NCBI RefSeq assembly: GCF_014212125.1
Contig: NZ_JACJVP010000001.1
Location: 124,001-188,000 of the forward strand
Source: Cohnella nanjingensis
GTDB lineage: Bacteria; Bacillota; Bacilli; Paenibacillales; Paenibacillaceae
DNA length: 64,000 nt
Direction of reading: 5' to 3'
The position numbers were made by a program, and so were the translations under genes. Within the stretch, counting starts at the first letter, position 1; each line of letters starts with the position of its first letter. Positions 16,381 through 24,014 of the stretch are shown here, piece by piece. The notes beneath the pieces are model-generated. The model did not search any database and was not told the DNA's origin. It worked only from the letters and a program-made list of their open reading frames with translations.

Positions 16381-17238
16381 GTGGAGAACGCGACGCTCGC
16401 GCTGCGGCCGGATGCCCTGTCGCGTCCGCCCAAGGCGCTGCTGTTCGATCTCGACGGCACGCTGTACCGGGGGGACGAGCTCATCCCCGGCGCGGATCGG
16501 CTGATCGCGGATCTGGAGGCGCGCGGCTGGCCGTGCTGGTTCTTGACGAATAATTCTACGCGCACGCCCGCGCAAGTAGCGGAGCATATGCATAAACTAG
16601 GTATTCCCGCACGCGCCGACCGGGTGATCACGTCGGCGATGGCCGCCGCAGCCTACGCGCGCGAGCGCCATCCGGGGGCCGCGGCCTACGTCGTCGGCGA
16701 GCACGGCTTGCGGGAAGCGCTCCGGGAAGCGGGCCTGCGCCTGTTGGACGACCCGGACAGCGCGGAGCAAGCGCAGATCGTCGTTCAAGGCATCGACCGC
16801 AATCTCACTTACGACAAGCTGACGGAGGCGGTCGACCACCTGCTGAACGGCGCGACGTACCTTGTGACGAACCCCGACCGGCTCCTGCCGGTCGGGGGCG
16901 GCTTCCTGCCCGGCGCCGGGAGCATCGCCGCGCTGCTGGAGACGGCGACGGGCGCAAGTCCCGTCGTCATCGGCAAGCCGTCCGGGATCATCATGGATTA
17001 CGCGCTCGCGCTGGCCGGCGTGAGCGCCGAAGAAGCCTGGGTTGTCGGAGACAACCCCCATACCGACCTCGCCGCGGGTCTCGCGGCGGGCTGTCCGACC
17101 GTGCTCGTCCTGACCGGATTGTGCACCGCCGCGGATTGGCGGGAACGGTGCGCGGCGGCGGGGGCGATGCCCGACGCCGTCTGCGCCGACCCGGAGCGGC
17201 TCTATGCCTTCATTACATACGACGATCCGCAAGGATGA
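16381..17238 (+). CDS. HAD-IIA phosphatase (NagD/AraL-like)
   Basis: A 285-aa protein starting at GTG 16381 after AAGGGGGA. Motif I is LLFDLDGTLYRGDELIPGA, motif II FLTNNSTRT, then an alpha/beta C2 cap and IGKPSGIIMDYAL (motif III) and VVGDNPHTDLAAG (motif IV). This is the class IIA pattern of NagD, AraL and p-nitrophenyl phosphatases, which hydrolyse sugar phosphates or nucleotides. A longer open frame back to 15862 runs through mrfB and is rejected. It is followed after 19 bp by the Fpg-like gene, so it may head the repair operon. Confidence 0.9.
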   Translation: MENATLALRPDALSRPPKALLFDLDGTLYRGDELIPGADRLIADLEARGWPCWFLTNNSTRTPAQVAEHMHKLGIPARADRVITSAMAAAAYARERHPGAAAYVVGEHGLREALREAGLRLLDDPDSAEQAQIVVQGIDRNLTYDKLTEAVDHLLNGATYLVTNPDRLLPVGGGFLPGAGSIAALLETATGASPVVIGKPSGIIMDYALALAGVSAEEAWVVGDNPHTDLAAGLAAGCPTVLVLTGLCTAADWRERCAAAGAMPDAVCADPERLYAFITYDDPQG

Positions 17239-17257
17239 CCGAAGGGATTGAACTTGA

Positions 17258-18076
17258 ATGCCGGAATGGCCCGAGATGGAAACTTATCGCCGATTGCTCT
17301 CGCCGCTCGTGAGCGGTCAGATCATCGCGAATGCGGTCGTCCACCGCGACAAAACGATCAACGAACCGCCCGAGACGTTCGCGTCCGCGCTCAGCGGCAG
17401 ACGCATTCTGTACGTGGAGCGGCGCGGCAAGCATTTGCTGTTCCACCTGGACGACGGATACCGGCTGCTGCTTCACTTGATGCTCGGCGGTTATCTGCAC
17501 TACGGGGCGAACGCGCCCAAAGAAGACGAGCACTATCAAGTCATTCTGACGTTCGGCGACGGCAACCGGCTGTTCTTCGGCGGCCTTCGCCTCGGCTTCC
17601 TGCATCGTCTGAGCGCGAAGATCGCGCAGGAGCAGCTGCGGGCTCTCGGGCCCGATCCGTTCGACGCCCGGCTCACCCAGGCCGCCTTCAAGACTCGGCT
17701 GGCCAAGCGGCGCGGCAAGCTGAAGCCCGTGCTGGTCGATCAGAAGTTCGTCTCCGGCATCGGCAACTGCTACGGGGACGAGATCTGCTTCGAAGCCGGC
17801 GTCAAGCCGGACGCCGCGATCCCGCAGCTCGCCGAAGAGACGAAGGATCGGCTATACCTCGCCATGCGCGAAGTGCTGACGGAAGCCGCCGCGAACGGCG
17901 GCTATATGGACCGTCCGCTCACGCAGGATGATACGCTGACCGGCGGGCATGACGCGCGCTGCAAAGTGTACGACCGCGAAGGGGAAGCTTGTCCGCGCTG
18001 CGGCGGCACGATCCGGCTGGAGACCCTTGCGGGGCGGAAGATGTTCTACTGCCCGGACTGCCAGCGAGACGGCTAG
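17258..18076 (+). CDS. Fpg/Nei-family DNA glycosylase
   Basis: The 272-aa protein begins MPEWPEMETY, the Fpg/Nei signature in which Pro2 (after Met removal) is the Schiff-base nucleophile and Glu3 the acid. The conserved Lys is in RRGKHLLFHL, the H2TH helices contain VSGIGNCYGDEICF, and a zinc finger closes the protein (CPRCGG...CPDC). Such enzymes remove oxidised purines or pyrimidines and cut the strand. WPEME replaces the usual LPEVE, so it may be a paralogue rather than the main MutM. It abuts nfo with no spacer, pairing a glycosylase with an AP endonuclease. Confidence 0.92.
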   Translation: MPEWPEMETYRRLLSPLVSGQIIANAVVHRDKTINEPPETFASALSGRRILYVERRGKHLLFHLDDGYRLLLHLMLGGYLHYGANAPKEDEHYQVILTFGDGNRLFFGGLRLGFLHRLSAKIAQEQLRALGPDPFDARLTQAAFKTRLAKRRGKLKPVLVDQKFVSGIGNCYGDEICFEAGVKPDAAIPQLAEETKDRLYLAMREVLTEAAANGGYMDRPLTQDDTLTGGHDARCKVYDREGEACPRCGGTIRLETLAGRKMFYCPDCQRDG

Positions 18077-18922
18077 ATGACGATCGTCGGCAGTCACGTC
18101 AGCACGCGGAAGGGGTACCGGGAGGCGGCCCGCTCGGCGAAAGCGATGGGGGGCGACGCGTTCCAATACTTCCCCTCCAACCCGCGGACGCTTCAGTTGA
18201 AGCAGTTCGACCGGGGCGATGCCGAACGCTGCGCGGCTTGGTGCAGGGAAGAAGGCGTCGTCTCGATCGGACATTCGGCCTATCTCATCAATCCGGCTGC
18301 CGAAGGCGACGCCGCCTTGCAGATGGCGGCGAGCGTATGGAACGACCTGGCGATCGCGGAAGCCTGCGGCTCCCTCGGCACGGTCGTTCATTTCGGCGTC
18401 TTCAAAGGGGACGACCCCTTGAAGGGCTATCGCCGGATCATCGAATGGATCGACCTCGTGCTGGCGCGCTGGGACGGCAAAGCGATGATTCTGCTGGAGA
18501 ACCAGGCCGGCGATCACGGTCCGGCCGGAACGACGCCGGAGGAGCTGACGCAGATCCGCAGCTTGTGCGAACGGCCCGAAGCCGTCGGGTTCTGCCTGGA
18601 CACTTGCCATCTGTTCGCCAGCGGCGAATGGGACGGGACGAACGGCGATTCGTTCCGCGAACGGTGCGACCGGCTCGGCTTCTGGGACGCGCTCGTCGCC
18701 GTCCACTTGAACGACTCCCGCTATCCCGCCGGGGCCAAGCGGGATCGCCACGCCGCGATCGGTCAAGGCTGCATCGGCGACGCGGGCTTCCGCGATCTGC
18801 TGGCCCTGCCGCGGCTTCGCGAAGTGCCGCTCATCCTGGAGACGCCCGCCGGGCCGGACGGCACGCATCGGGCGCAGATCGCGCGGGTGCGCCGATTAAG
18901 GGAAGGGGATGCGACCTTGTGA
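18077..18922 (+). CDS. nfo: Endonuclease IV (AP endonuclease)
   Basis: The 281-aa TIM-barrel enzyme cuts 5' of abasic sites and trims blocked 3' ends. The zinc-ligand motifs are in place: GSHVS near the start, IGHSAYLINPA, LLENQAGDH, FCLDTCHLFASG and VHLNDS, then ILETP at the end. The ATG follows the fpg stop codon directly (TAGATG) and the gene overlaps the next one by 4 bp, so a coupled base-excision repair operon is evident. Length and motif spacing are normal. Confidence 0.95.
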   Translation: MTIVGSHVSTRKGYREAARSAKAMGGDAFQYFPSNPRTLQLKQFDRGDAERCAAWCREEGVVSIGHSAYLINPAAEGDAALQMAASVWNDLAIAEACGSLGTVVHFGVFKGDDPLKGYRRIIEWIDLVLARWDGKAMILLENQAGDHGPAGTTPEELTQIRSLCERPEAVGFCLDTCHLFASGEWDGTNGDSFRERCDRLGFWDALVAVHLNDSRYPAGAKRDRHAAIGQGCIGDAGFRDLLALPRLREVPLILETPAGPDGTHRAQIARVRRLREGDATL

Positions 18923-19272
18923 TCAACGTATATCTGGACGATGTGCGGCCTTGTCCGAAGGGCTTCGTCGCCGCACGGTCCGCCGAGGAATGCTTGCTCC
19001 TGCTGGCCGAATACGAGGTGAACGTGCTCTCGCTCGACTTCGAGCTCGGCATCGGCTTGCCGAACGGCCTGGCGGTCGTTCACGGCATGATCGCGGCCGC
19101 CACGTATCCCGCCAGCGTCTACGTGCATTCCTCCAGCATGATGGGCCGTGCGCAGATGGTGCATGCGCTGCGCCAGGCGCAGCCGCCGGGCGTCGATATT
19201 CACGACGGCCCGATGCCCGCCGACGTGCTCGAAGCAGCCGCGAGAGCGGACGCGTCCGGCTGGGGGAACTGA
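18919..19272 (+). CDS. Cyclic-phosphate-processing receiver-domain protein
   Basis: A 117-aa protein starting at GTG 18919 and overlapping the nfo stop (GTGA). It looks like a free-standing receiver-type fold: VYLDDVRPCPKGF at the N-terminus, the AEECLLLL helix, then VLSLDFELG and VYVHSSS strands. This pattern matches the family annotated as cyclic-phosphate processing receiver domain, found beside RNA/DNA repair or cyclic-phosphate enzymes. It may bind or process a cyclic phosphate on a nucleic acid or nucleotide; that role is family lore, not seen here. The tight coupling to nfo is the notable fact. Confidence 0.7.
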   Translation: MINVYLDDVRPCPKGFVAARSAEECLLLLAEYEVNVLSLDFELGIGLPNGLAVVHGMIAAATYPASVYVHSSSMMGRAQMVHALRQAQPPGVDIHDGPMPADVLEAAARADASGWGN

Positions 19273-19278
19273 GACGGC

Positions 19279-19602
19279 ATGCGGGAATGGGAAGCGGGAC
19301 GTTGGACGGCGGAGCTCGATGCCCATGAGGGACCGCTCGCGCTGTACGTCCATACGCCGCTCTGCGGCACGTGCGCGGTCGCGCGGCGCATGCTCGAAGT
19401 CGCCGAAGCGGCGACGCCCGGCGTCGAAGTCCGTTCGGCCAATCTGAATTTGATGCCGGGGCTAGCCGAGCGGTTCCGGATCGAGAGCGTGCCGTGCCTG
19501 CTGACGCGGCTGCCGGACGGCACTTGGCGCAAGGTCTATCGGTTCGGCTCCGTCATGGAGGTCGCCGGCAACCTGGCGCCATTGAGGATGGAGAAGCCAT
19601 AG
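19279..19602 (+). CDS. Thioredoxin-like protein
   Basis: A 107-aa thioredoxin fold with the redox pair in LCGTCAVARRML (CGTC) and the cis-proline in SVPCLLT. It lacks an export signal and should act in the cytosol. It resembles YtpP-type thioredoxin family proteins. It starts 6 bp after the receiver-domain gene, so it belongs to the same transcription unit. The partner is unknown. Confidence 0.85.
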   Translation: MREWEAGRWTAELDAHEGPLALYVHTPLCGTCAVARRMLEVAEAATPGVEVRSANLNLMPGLAERFRIESVPCLLTRLPDGTWRKVYRFGSVMEVAGNLAPLRMEKP

Positions 19603-19644
19603 CGCTCGGCATGAGGTTTGGCAATGGGGAGAGGAGACAAGGCA

Positions 19645-20421
19645 ATGATTCACTTGCAACATTTAACGCTGCGGCGGGGAGAACGCGATATTCTGAAGGG
19701 CGTCGACCTGCAGGTGCGGGACGGCGAGCGCTGGGTGCTGCTCGGACGCAACGGCTGCGGCAAATCGACGGTGCTGGAGATGATCACCGGCTATATGTTC
19801 CCGACAAGCGGAACGGTAGACGTGCTTGGGCATCGCTTCGGTCAGGTGGACGTACGCGAGATCCGGAAGAAGATCGGCAACATCGGCCCGGCTCTGATCG
19901 ACAAGCTGGTGCTGCGCGATCCCGTCTGGGAGATCGTCGTCGGCGGCATCAACGCTTATCTGCGCATCTATGAGCAAGTTTCGCCCGAAGTGCGGGAACA
20001 AGCGCAAGCGGAACTTGCGCGGGTTGGCCTCGCGGCCTTGTCCGAACAGCCGTTCGGGACGCTGTCCCAAGGCGAACGCAAAAAGGTGCTGCTCGCGCGC
20101 ACGATGATGGCGAATCCTGACCTGCTCATCATGGACGAGCCTTGCGCGGGACTCGACCTGTTCGAGCGCGAACGCTTCCTGGATTCGCTTCAGCGCATTC
20201 TGGACGACCGCAGCATGGCGATGCTGTACGTCACGCATCATATCGAAGAGATCATTCCGCTCTTCACGCACGTCGCGTTGATGGCGGACGGCCGCATCGT
20301 GGCCGCCGGACCGAAGCGGGACGTGCTGACGCCGGAACTGCTCATGTCGGCCTACGATCTGCCCATCCAGGTCGAATGGCAGGATGAACGGCCGTGGATT
20401 CGAGTAGGAAAGGGAAGATGA
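19645..20421 (+). CDS. ABC transporter-type ATPase (YlmA-like), no permease partner
   Basis: A 258-aa single nucleotide-binding domain. Walker A is GRNGCGKST, the signature LSQGERKKVLLAR, Walker B LLIMDEPCAGLD, and the switch His is in YVTHHIEE. The N-terminus from ATG 19645 (after GGAGAGGAG) is the normal short strand-leading sequence. No membrane component lies in the operon, so it may be a soluble ATPase, as proposed for Bacillus YlmA, or pair with a distant permease. It overlaps the next gene by 4 bp (ATGA). Confidence 0.85.
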   Translation: MIHLQHLTLRRGERDILKGVDLQVRDGERWVLLGRNGCGKSTVLEMITGYMFPTSGTVDVLGHRFGQVDVREIRKKIGNIGPALIDKLVLRDPVWEIVVGGINAYLRIYEQVSPEVREQAQAELARVGLAALSEQPFGTLSQGERKKVLLARTMMANPDLLIMDEPCAGLDLFERERFLDSLQRILDDRSMAMLYVTHHIEEIIPLFTHVALMADGRIVAAGPKRDVLTPELLMSAYDLPIQVEWQDERPWIRVGKGR

Positions 20422-21443
20422 CCATGTCCGCATTCATCGCGACCGCCAACCCCGGGTTTGCGCCCTACGCCATGGAGGAGCTGCGCAGACGGTTCCCCGG
20501 CATTGCGTTGTCCGGGCTGGCGCCGGGAGAGACGTTCCGCGTTCAGCATGACGAATACAGCCAAGAGGAACTGGTCCGGCGGCTTCGGGCGGACGAGCCG
20601 ATCTTCCTTCGGCACGTCTTTCCCGTGAAGGAGGAAGTCGCGATGCCGAACTCGCCCGAAGAGACGGCGTCCGCGCTCGCGCGCTTCGCCGCTTCGCGAT
20701 CGGCCGAAGCCAAGGGCGCCGCGGTCGCGGTGCAAGTGCGCAAATCGCAGGACAGCCCGTTCCCGTTCTCCTCGGCGGAAGGCCGGGACCTCATGACGCC
20801 CGCGCTGCAAGCGGCGGGAGCCGAGACCGTGGCGCGGGACGCCCGTTGGATCCTGTCCGTCTACGCGACCAAGAAGTCGATCTACTTCGGCTGGTCCGCG
20901 CCCCGCGACAACCTGTCCGACTGGCCGGGCGGGGCGGTCCGGTTCCGCCGGGAGGAAGGCCTCATCTCGCGCGCGGCGTTCAAGCTGCTCGAGGCGGAGA
21001 AGACGTTCGGCCTGCCGCTGAACCGCTTTTCGAACGCGCTGGATCTCGGCGCCGCGCCGGGCGGTTGGTCCTCGGTCCTGCTCGAGCGCGGCGTGCGGGT
21101 GACGGCCGTCGATCCGGCCGTGATGCACCCCTCCCTCGTCGGCCATCCGATGCTGCGCCACCTCCGGCAGAACGCCGCGGAGCTCTCTTTCGCGCCCGGC
21201 TCGTTCGACCTGCTCGTATGCGATATGAGCTGGGATCCGCATCATACGTGCCGGATCGTGAGCCAGCTGGCGCCGGCGCTGTCCGCCGGCGCCTCCGGTC
21301 TCATCACGCTGAAGCTGATGTACCGCAAGCCGCTCCAGACGATCGCGGATTTGCTGGAGGACTACCGGGAAGCTTTCGACGTTCGCCGGGTGAAGCAGCT
21401 GTTCCACAATCGCGACGAAGTGACGCTGTGGGTCCGCCGCTGA
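20418..21443 (+). CDS. FtsJ/RlmM-type SAM-dependent RNA methyltransferase
   Basis: From ATG 20418 (overlapping the ABC ATPase stop) the protein has 341 aa. An N-terminal part of about 190 residues with a THUMP-like character (MSAFIATANPGFAPYAMEEL) is followed by a Rossmann methyltransferase: LDLGAAPGGWSSVLLE binds SAM, and a K-D-K set fits SRAAFKLLE, LLVCDMSWD and ITLKLMYRK. This layout is that of RlmM, which 2'-O-methylates C2498 of 23S rRNA in Gammaproteobacteria. The Firmicute protein is shorter and its target is unproven. ATG 20424 is an alternative start. Confidence 0.8.
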   Translation: MTMSAFIATANPGFAPYAMEELRRRFPGIALSGLAPGETFRVQHDEYSQEELVRRLRADEPIFLRHVFPVKEEVAMPNSPEETASALARFAASRSAEAKGAAVAVQVRKSQDSPFPFSSAEGRDLMTPALQAAGAETVARDARWILSVYATKKSIYFGWSAPRDNLSDWPGGAVRFRREEGLISRAAFKLLEAEKTFGLPLNRFSNALDLGAAPGGWSSVLLERGVRVTAVDPAVMHPSLVGHPMLRHLRQNAAELSFAPGSFDLLVCDMSWDPHHTCRIVSQLAPALSAGASGLITLKLMYRKPLQTIADLLEDYREAFDVRRVKQLFHNRDEVTLWVRR

Positions 21444-21475
21444 CGATCTGTCTTCTCATTCGAAGCGGACTGTGC

Positions 21476-21481
21476 TACAAT
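21476..21481 (+). promoter_or_regulatory. Possible -10 box upstream of the kinase gene
   Basis: TACAAT stands 33 bp after the methyltransferase stop; the -35 region (TTCTCA at 21453-21458) is poor. If used, its transcript meets the terminator at 21533-21587 before reaching the kinase. Confidence 0.35.
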
Positions 21482-21532
21482 GCGGTCAATCGATCTTTTT
21501 AAACGGAATAGAACGGCGAACGACGGGAAAGC

Positions 21533-21587
21533 ATCCCGCGGCGGCCTGCGGAACGTGACGTTCCCGCGGCTTCCGCGGGATTTTTTT
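21533..21587 (+). terminator. Long terminator hairpin just ahead of the kinase gene
   Basis: ATCCCGCGG (21533-21541) pairs with CCGCGGGAT (21573-21581), with a further GAACGT/ACGTTC hairpin inside, followed by seven T. It ends 26 bp before the kinase start. It may end the repair operon or attenuate the kinase. Confidence 0.8.
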
Positions 21588-21613
21588 GCGTTTCGCGAAT
21601 CGGAGGGACTGAA

Positions 21614-23197
21614 ATGGAAGGTCATGCTTCGAATCATATGGGGGATGCCTCCGCGTTCGGCGCCGCAGAGGCGGTCATCGCCGAACGCTACCGGATTGCC
21701 CGCCGCATCGGCAAGGGCGGCATGGGCAGCGTCTATCTCGCCGAAGACCTGCGTCTCGGAGGCAAATGGCAAGCGCTCAAGATTACGCGGCCTTACCCCG
21801 AGGAGCGGGACGCGTTCATCGCGGAAGCGCGCGTATTGAGCCGTCTCGATCACCCGCATCTGCCGAGGATCGTCGATTACCTGCCGCCGGACGGCGAAGG
21901 ACTCGCCTGCATCGTCATGGACTACGTAGCCGGCGAGACGCTGGCGGACCGCTTCGAACGCCACGGACGCCGACTTCCGTTCGCCAAGGCGATCCGTTAT
22001 TTGACGCACCTGGCCGGCGTTCTCGCGTATTTGCACGCCCAGACGCCCGCCATCGTATTCCGCGATCTGAAGCCCGCGAACGTCATCATCGACGGCGCGG
22101 ACCGCGCGGTGCTCGTGGACTTCGGCATCGCCCGGCAGTTCCGCCCCGGCGCGGCTGCGGATACGATGCGTCTCGGGACGCCCGCCTTCGCCGCGCCGGA
22201 ACAGCTCCGGGGCGGCCAGACGGACGCCAGGACCGACCTGTACGGTCTCGGCGCGCTCGCGTACTACTTGCTGACGGCCGGCGCTTATGCCGCCGGCCGC
22301 GGCCGGGAAGGGAGCGAGCCGTGGCAGGACGACGCGCCGCCGATGTTCCGGGAGTCGGTAGGCCGGCTGCTCTCCGAGCGGCCGGCGGACCGTCCCGGCA
22401 GCGCCGGCGAGGTGCTGCGCGAGTGGCGCCGATACGGCGGCGTGCCGGGCGAAGGAGCCGAGCTTCGCCAGCCCGCGGAGACGGGCGTCACGGTGGTGGC
22501 GCTGGCTTCGGCCTATCCCGGCGCCGGAGCGACGTTCGCCGCCCAGATGCTCTCCCGGCGGCTCGCGGATCGCGACGTGCCGCACGCGCTCGTCGAGTGC
22601 CCGGGCGGGGAGCCGGAGCTCTACCGCCGGCTGGACGGAGACCGGCGCATGCCTCGGCGCGCCGCCTTCGCCGATCCTGCGGGCGCGGGGCCGGTACAGC
22701 CCGCCTGGCGGCAGGGGAGCGCCATGTACTACCCGCTCTCCGATACGGCCGCCGCATGGGCGCCGCCGCCGGCCGAGTTCGGCGGTTGGCTGCGCAAGCT
22801 GGGCGCTCCTGTCGTCCTGCTGGACGTGTCCAGCAGGTGGCAGTCGCAAGGCGCGTCGGCTTGGCTCGCCGAGCAAGCCGACGCGATCTACCTGGTCGCC
22901 GACAGCATGCCGTCCAAATGGAGCGAACGCCGGCAGCGCGGCTGCGCGGAGCTGCTGCGCATGGCGCGAGCGAACGGAGCCGCGGCCGGCTGGATCGCGA
23001 ACCGGGACCATGCGTTTCGCGAACGCGACGAATGGCTGACGCTTTTCCCCGAGGAGCCGATGCTTTGCCTGCCGCAATGGCCGGCAGAGGAGGTGGCCGC
23101 CGCCTTGTGGCGGGGGGAGACCGTGCGGCTGCGCGCCCGCGAAGCGGCCGCCGTCGATGCGTTCTGGCGGCGCGGACCGCTGGGCGAGGCGCGTTGA
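21614..23197 (+). CDS. Ser/Thr protein kinase fused to a ParA/MinD-like domain
   Basis: The 527-aa protein carries a complete Hanks-type kinase at residues 24-275: GKGGMGSVY glycine loop, Lys56, catalytic FRDLKPANV (Asp151), DFG at 169-171, and APEQ for the P+1 loop. The HRD histidine is Phe, an RD-type variant. From about 290 on there is a second domain resembling SIMIBI ATPases (VVALASAYPGAGATFAAQ), with a degenerate Walker A lacking the GK[ST] lysine. There are no PASTA repeats or membrane segment, so it is cytosolic and unlike PrkC. The start follows CGGAGGGA. A two-component system follows 121 bp downstream. Confidence 0.85.
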   Translation: MEGHASNHMGDASAFGAAEAVIAERYRIARRIGKGGMGSVYLAEDLRLGGKWQALKITRPYPEERDAFIAEARVLSRLDHPHLPRIVDYLPPDGEGLACIVMDYVAGETLADRFERHGRRLPFAKAIRYLTHLAGVLAYLHAQTPAIVFRDLKPANVIIDGADRAVLVDFGIARQFRPGAAADTMRLGTPAFAAPEQLRGGQTDARTDLYGLGALAYYLLTAGAYAAGRGREGSEPWQDDAPPMFRESVGRLLSERPADRPGSAGEVLREWRRYGGVPGEGAELRQPAETGVTVVALASAYPGAGATFAAQMLSRRLADRDVPHALVECPGGEPELYRRLDGDRRMPRRAAFADPAGAGPVQPAWRQGSAMYYPLSDTAAAWAPPPAEFGGWLRKLGAPVVLLDVSSRWQSQGASAWLAEQADAIYLVADSMPSKWSERRQRGCAELLRMARANGAAAGWIANRDHAFRERDEWLTLFPEEPMLCLPQWPAEEVAAALWRGETVRLRAREAAAVDAFWRRGPLGEAR

Positions 23198-23259
23198 ACC
23201 GCCGGAAGGCGGGGTTTCGCCACAAGGTCTGCCAGTCGATTCTAGGTAGACAGTCATGG

Positions 23260-23265
23260 TACAAT
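23260..23265 (+). promoter_or_regulatory. -10 box ahead of the two-component genes
   Basis: TACAAT lies 53 bp before the response regulator start. No convincing -35 is seen at the right distance, so an activator may be needed or the call may be wrong. Confidence 0.4.
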
Positions 23266-23318
23266 AGAAAGAAGTTCGGCGTTAAACGCGGGCTTGCTGA
23301 TAACCGAGGTGATACGCA

Positions 23319-24014
23319 ATGGGTGAACGAATATTGATTATCGAAGACGAGGACGGCATCGCGCGCGTCCTCACGCTGGAATTGGAACATGAAGGCTACG
23401 AAGTCGGCCGCGCGATCGACGGGCGGACCGGCCTCGAGATGGCGATCGGAGGCGAGTGGGATCTCGTGCTGCTCGACGTTATGCTGCCCGAGCTGAACGG
23501 GATCGAGGTGCTGCGGCGGCTGCGGCAGAACGACCACGCCGTGCCCGTCATCCTGCTCACGGCGCGGGATACCGTGCCCGACAAGGTCAGCGGCTTCGAG
23601 CACGGCGCGAACGACTACGTGACGAAGCCGTTCGCGATGGAGGAGCTGCTCGCGCGGGTGCGGAACCTGCTGCGCATCTTCAAGGCGTCGCGCGACGGCG
23701 AGAGCGAGGACGTGCTGCGGATCGGGGATCTGACGATCGAGCTGATCACGCGGAAGGTGTTCCGCAAGGACCACGCGATCGACCTGACGCCGCGGGAGTT
23801 CGAGCTGCTGCTCTATCTGGCCCGTCACCGGAACGAGGAGAAGACCCGCGACGAGATTCTGTCCGACGTCTGGGGATACGAATATATCGGCGACACCAAC
23901 GTCGTCGACGTCTACATCCGGTACCTGCGCCAGAAGATGGACAAGGGCTACCGGCACAAACTGCTTCATACCGTCCGCGGCGTCGGCTACATGCTGCGGG
24001 AGCCTGAAGCATGA
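23319..24014 (+). CDS. OmpR-family response regulator
   Basis: A 231-aa regulator. The receiver domain (about 1-120) has the acidic pair IIEDEDG, the phospho-acceptor Asp in LVLLDVMLP, the Thr in LLTARD and the Lys in YVTKPFAMEEL. The C-terminal winged helix (about 135-228) shows LTPREFELLLYLARH and VDVYIRYLRQKMD. ATG 23319 overlies no better alternative. The stop overlaps the sensor kinase start by 4 bp. It resembles the ArlR/CssR/YkoG group; the stimulus cannot be told. Confidence 0.93.
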   Translation: MGERILIIEDEDGIARVLTLELEHEGYEVGRAIDGRTGLEMAIGGEWDLVLLDVMLPELNGIEVLRRLRQNDHAVPVILLTARDTVPDKVSGFEHGANDYVTKPFAMEELLARVRNLLRIFKASRDGESEDVLRIGDLTIELITRKVFRKDHAIDLTPREFELLLYLARHRNEEKTRDEILSDVWGYEYIGDTNVVDVYIRYLRQKMDKGYRHKLLHTVRGVGYMLREPEA

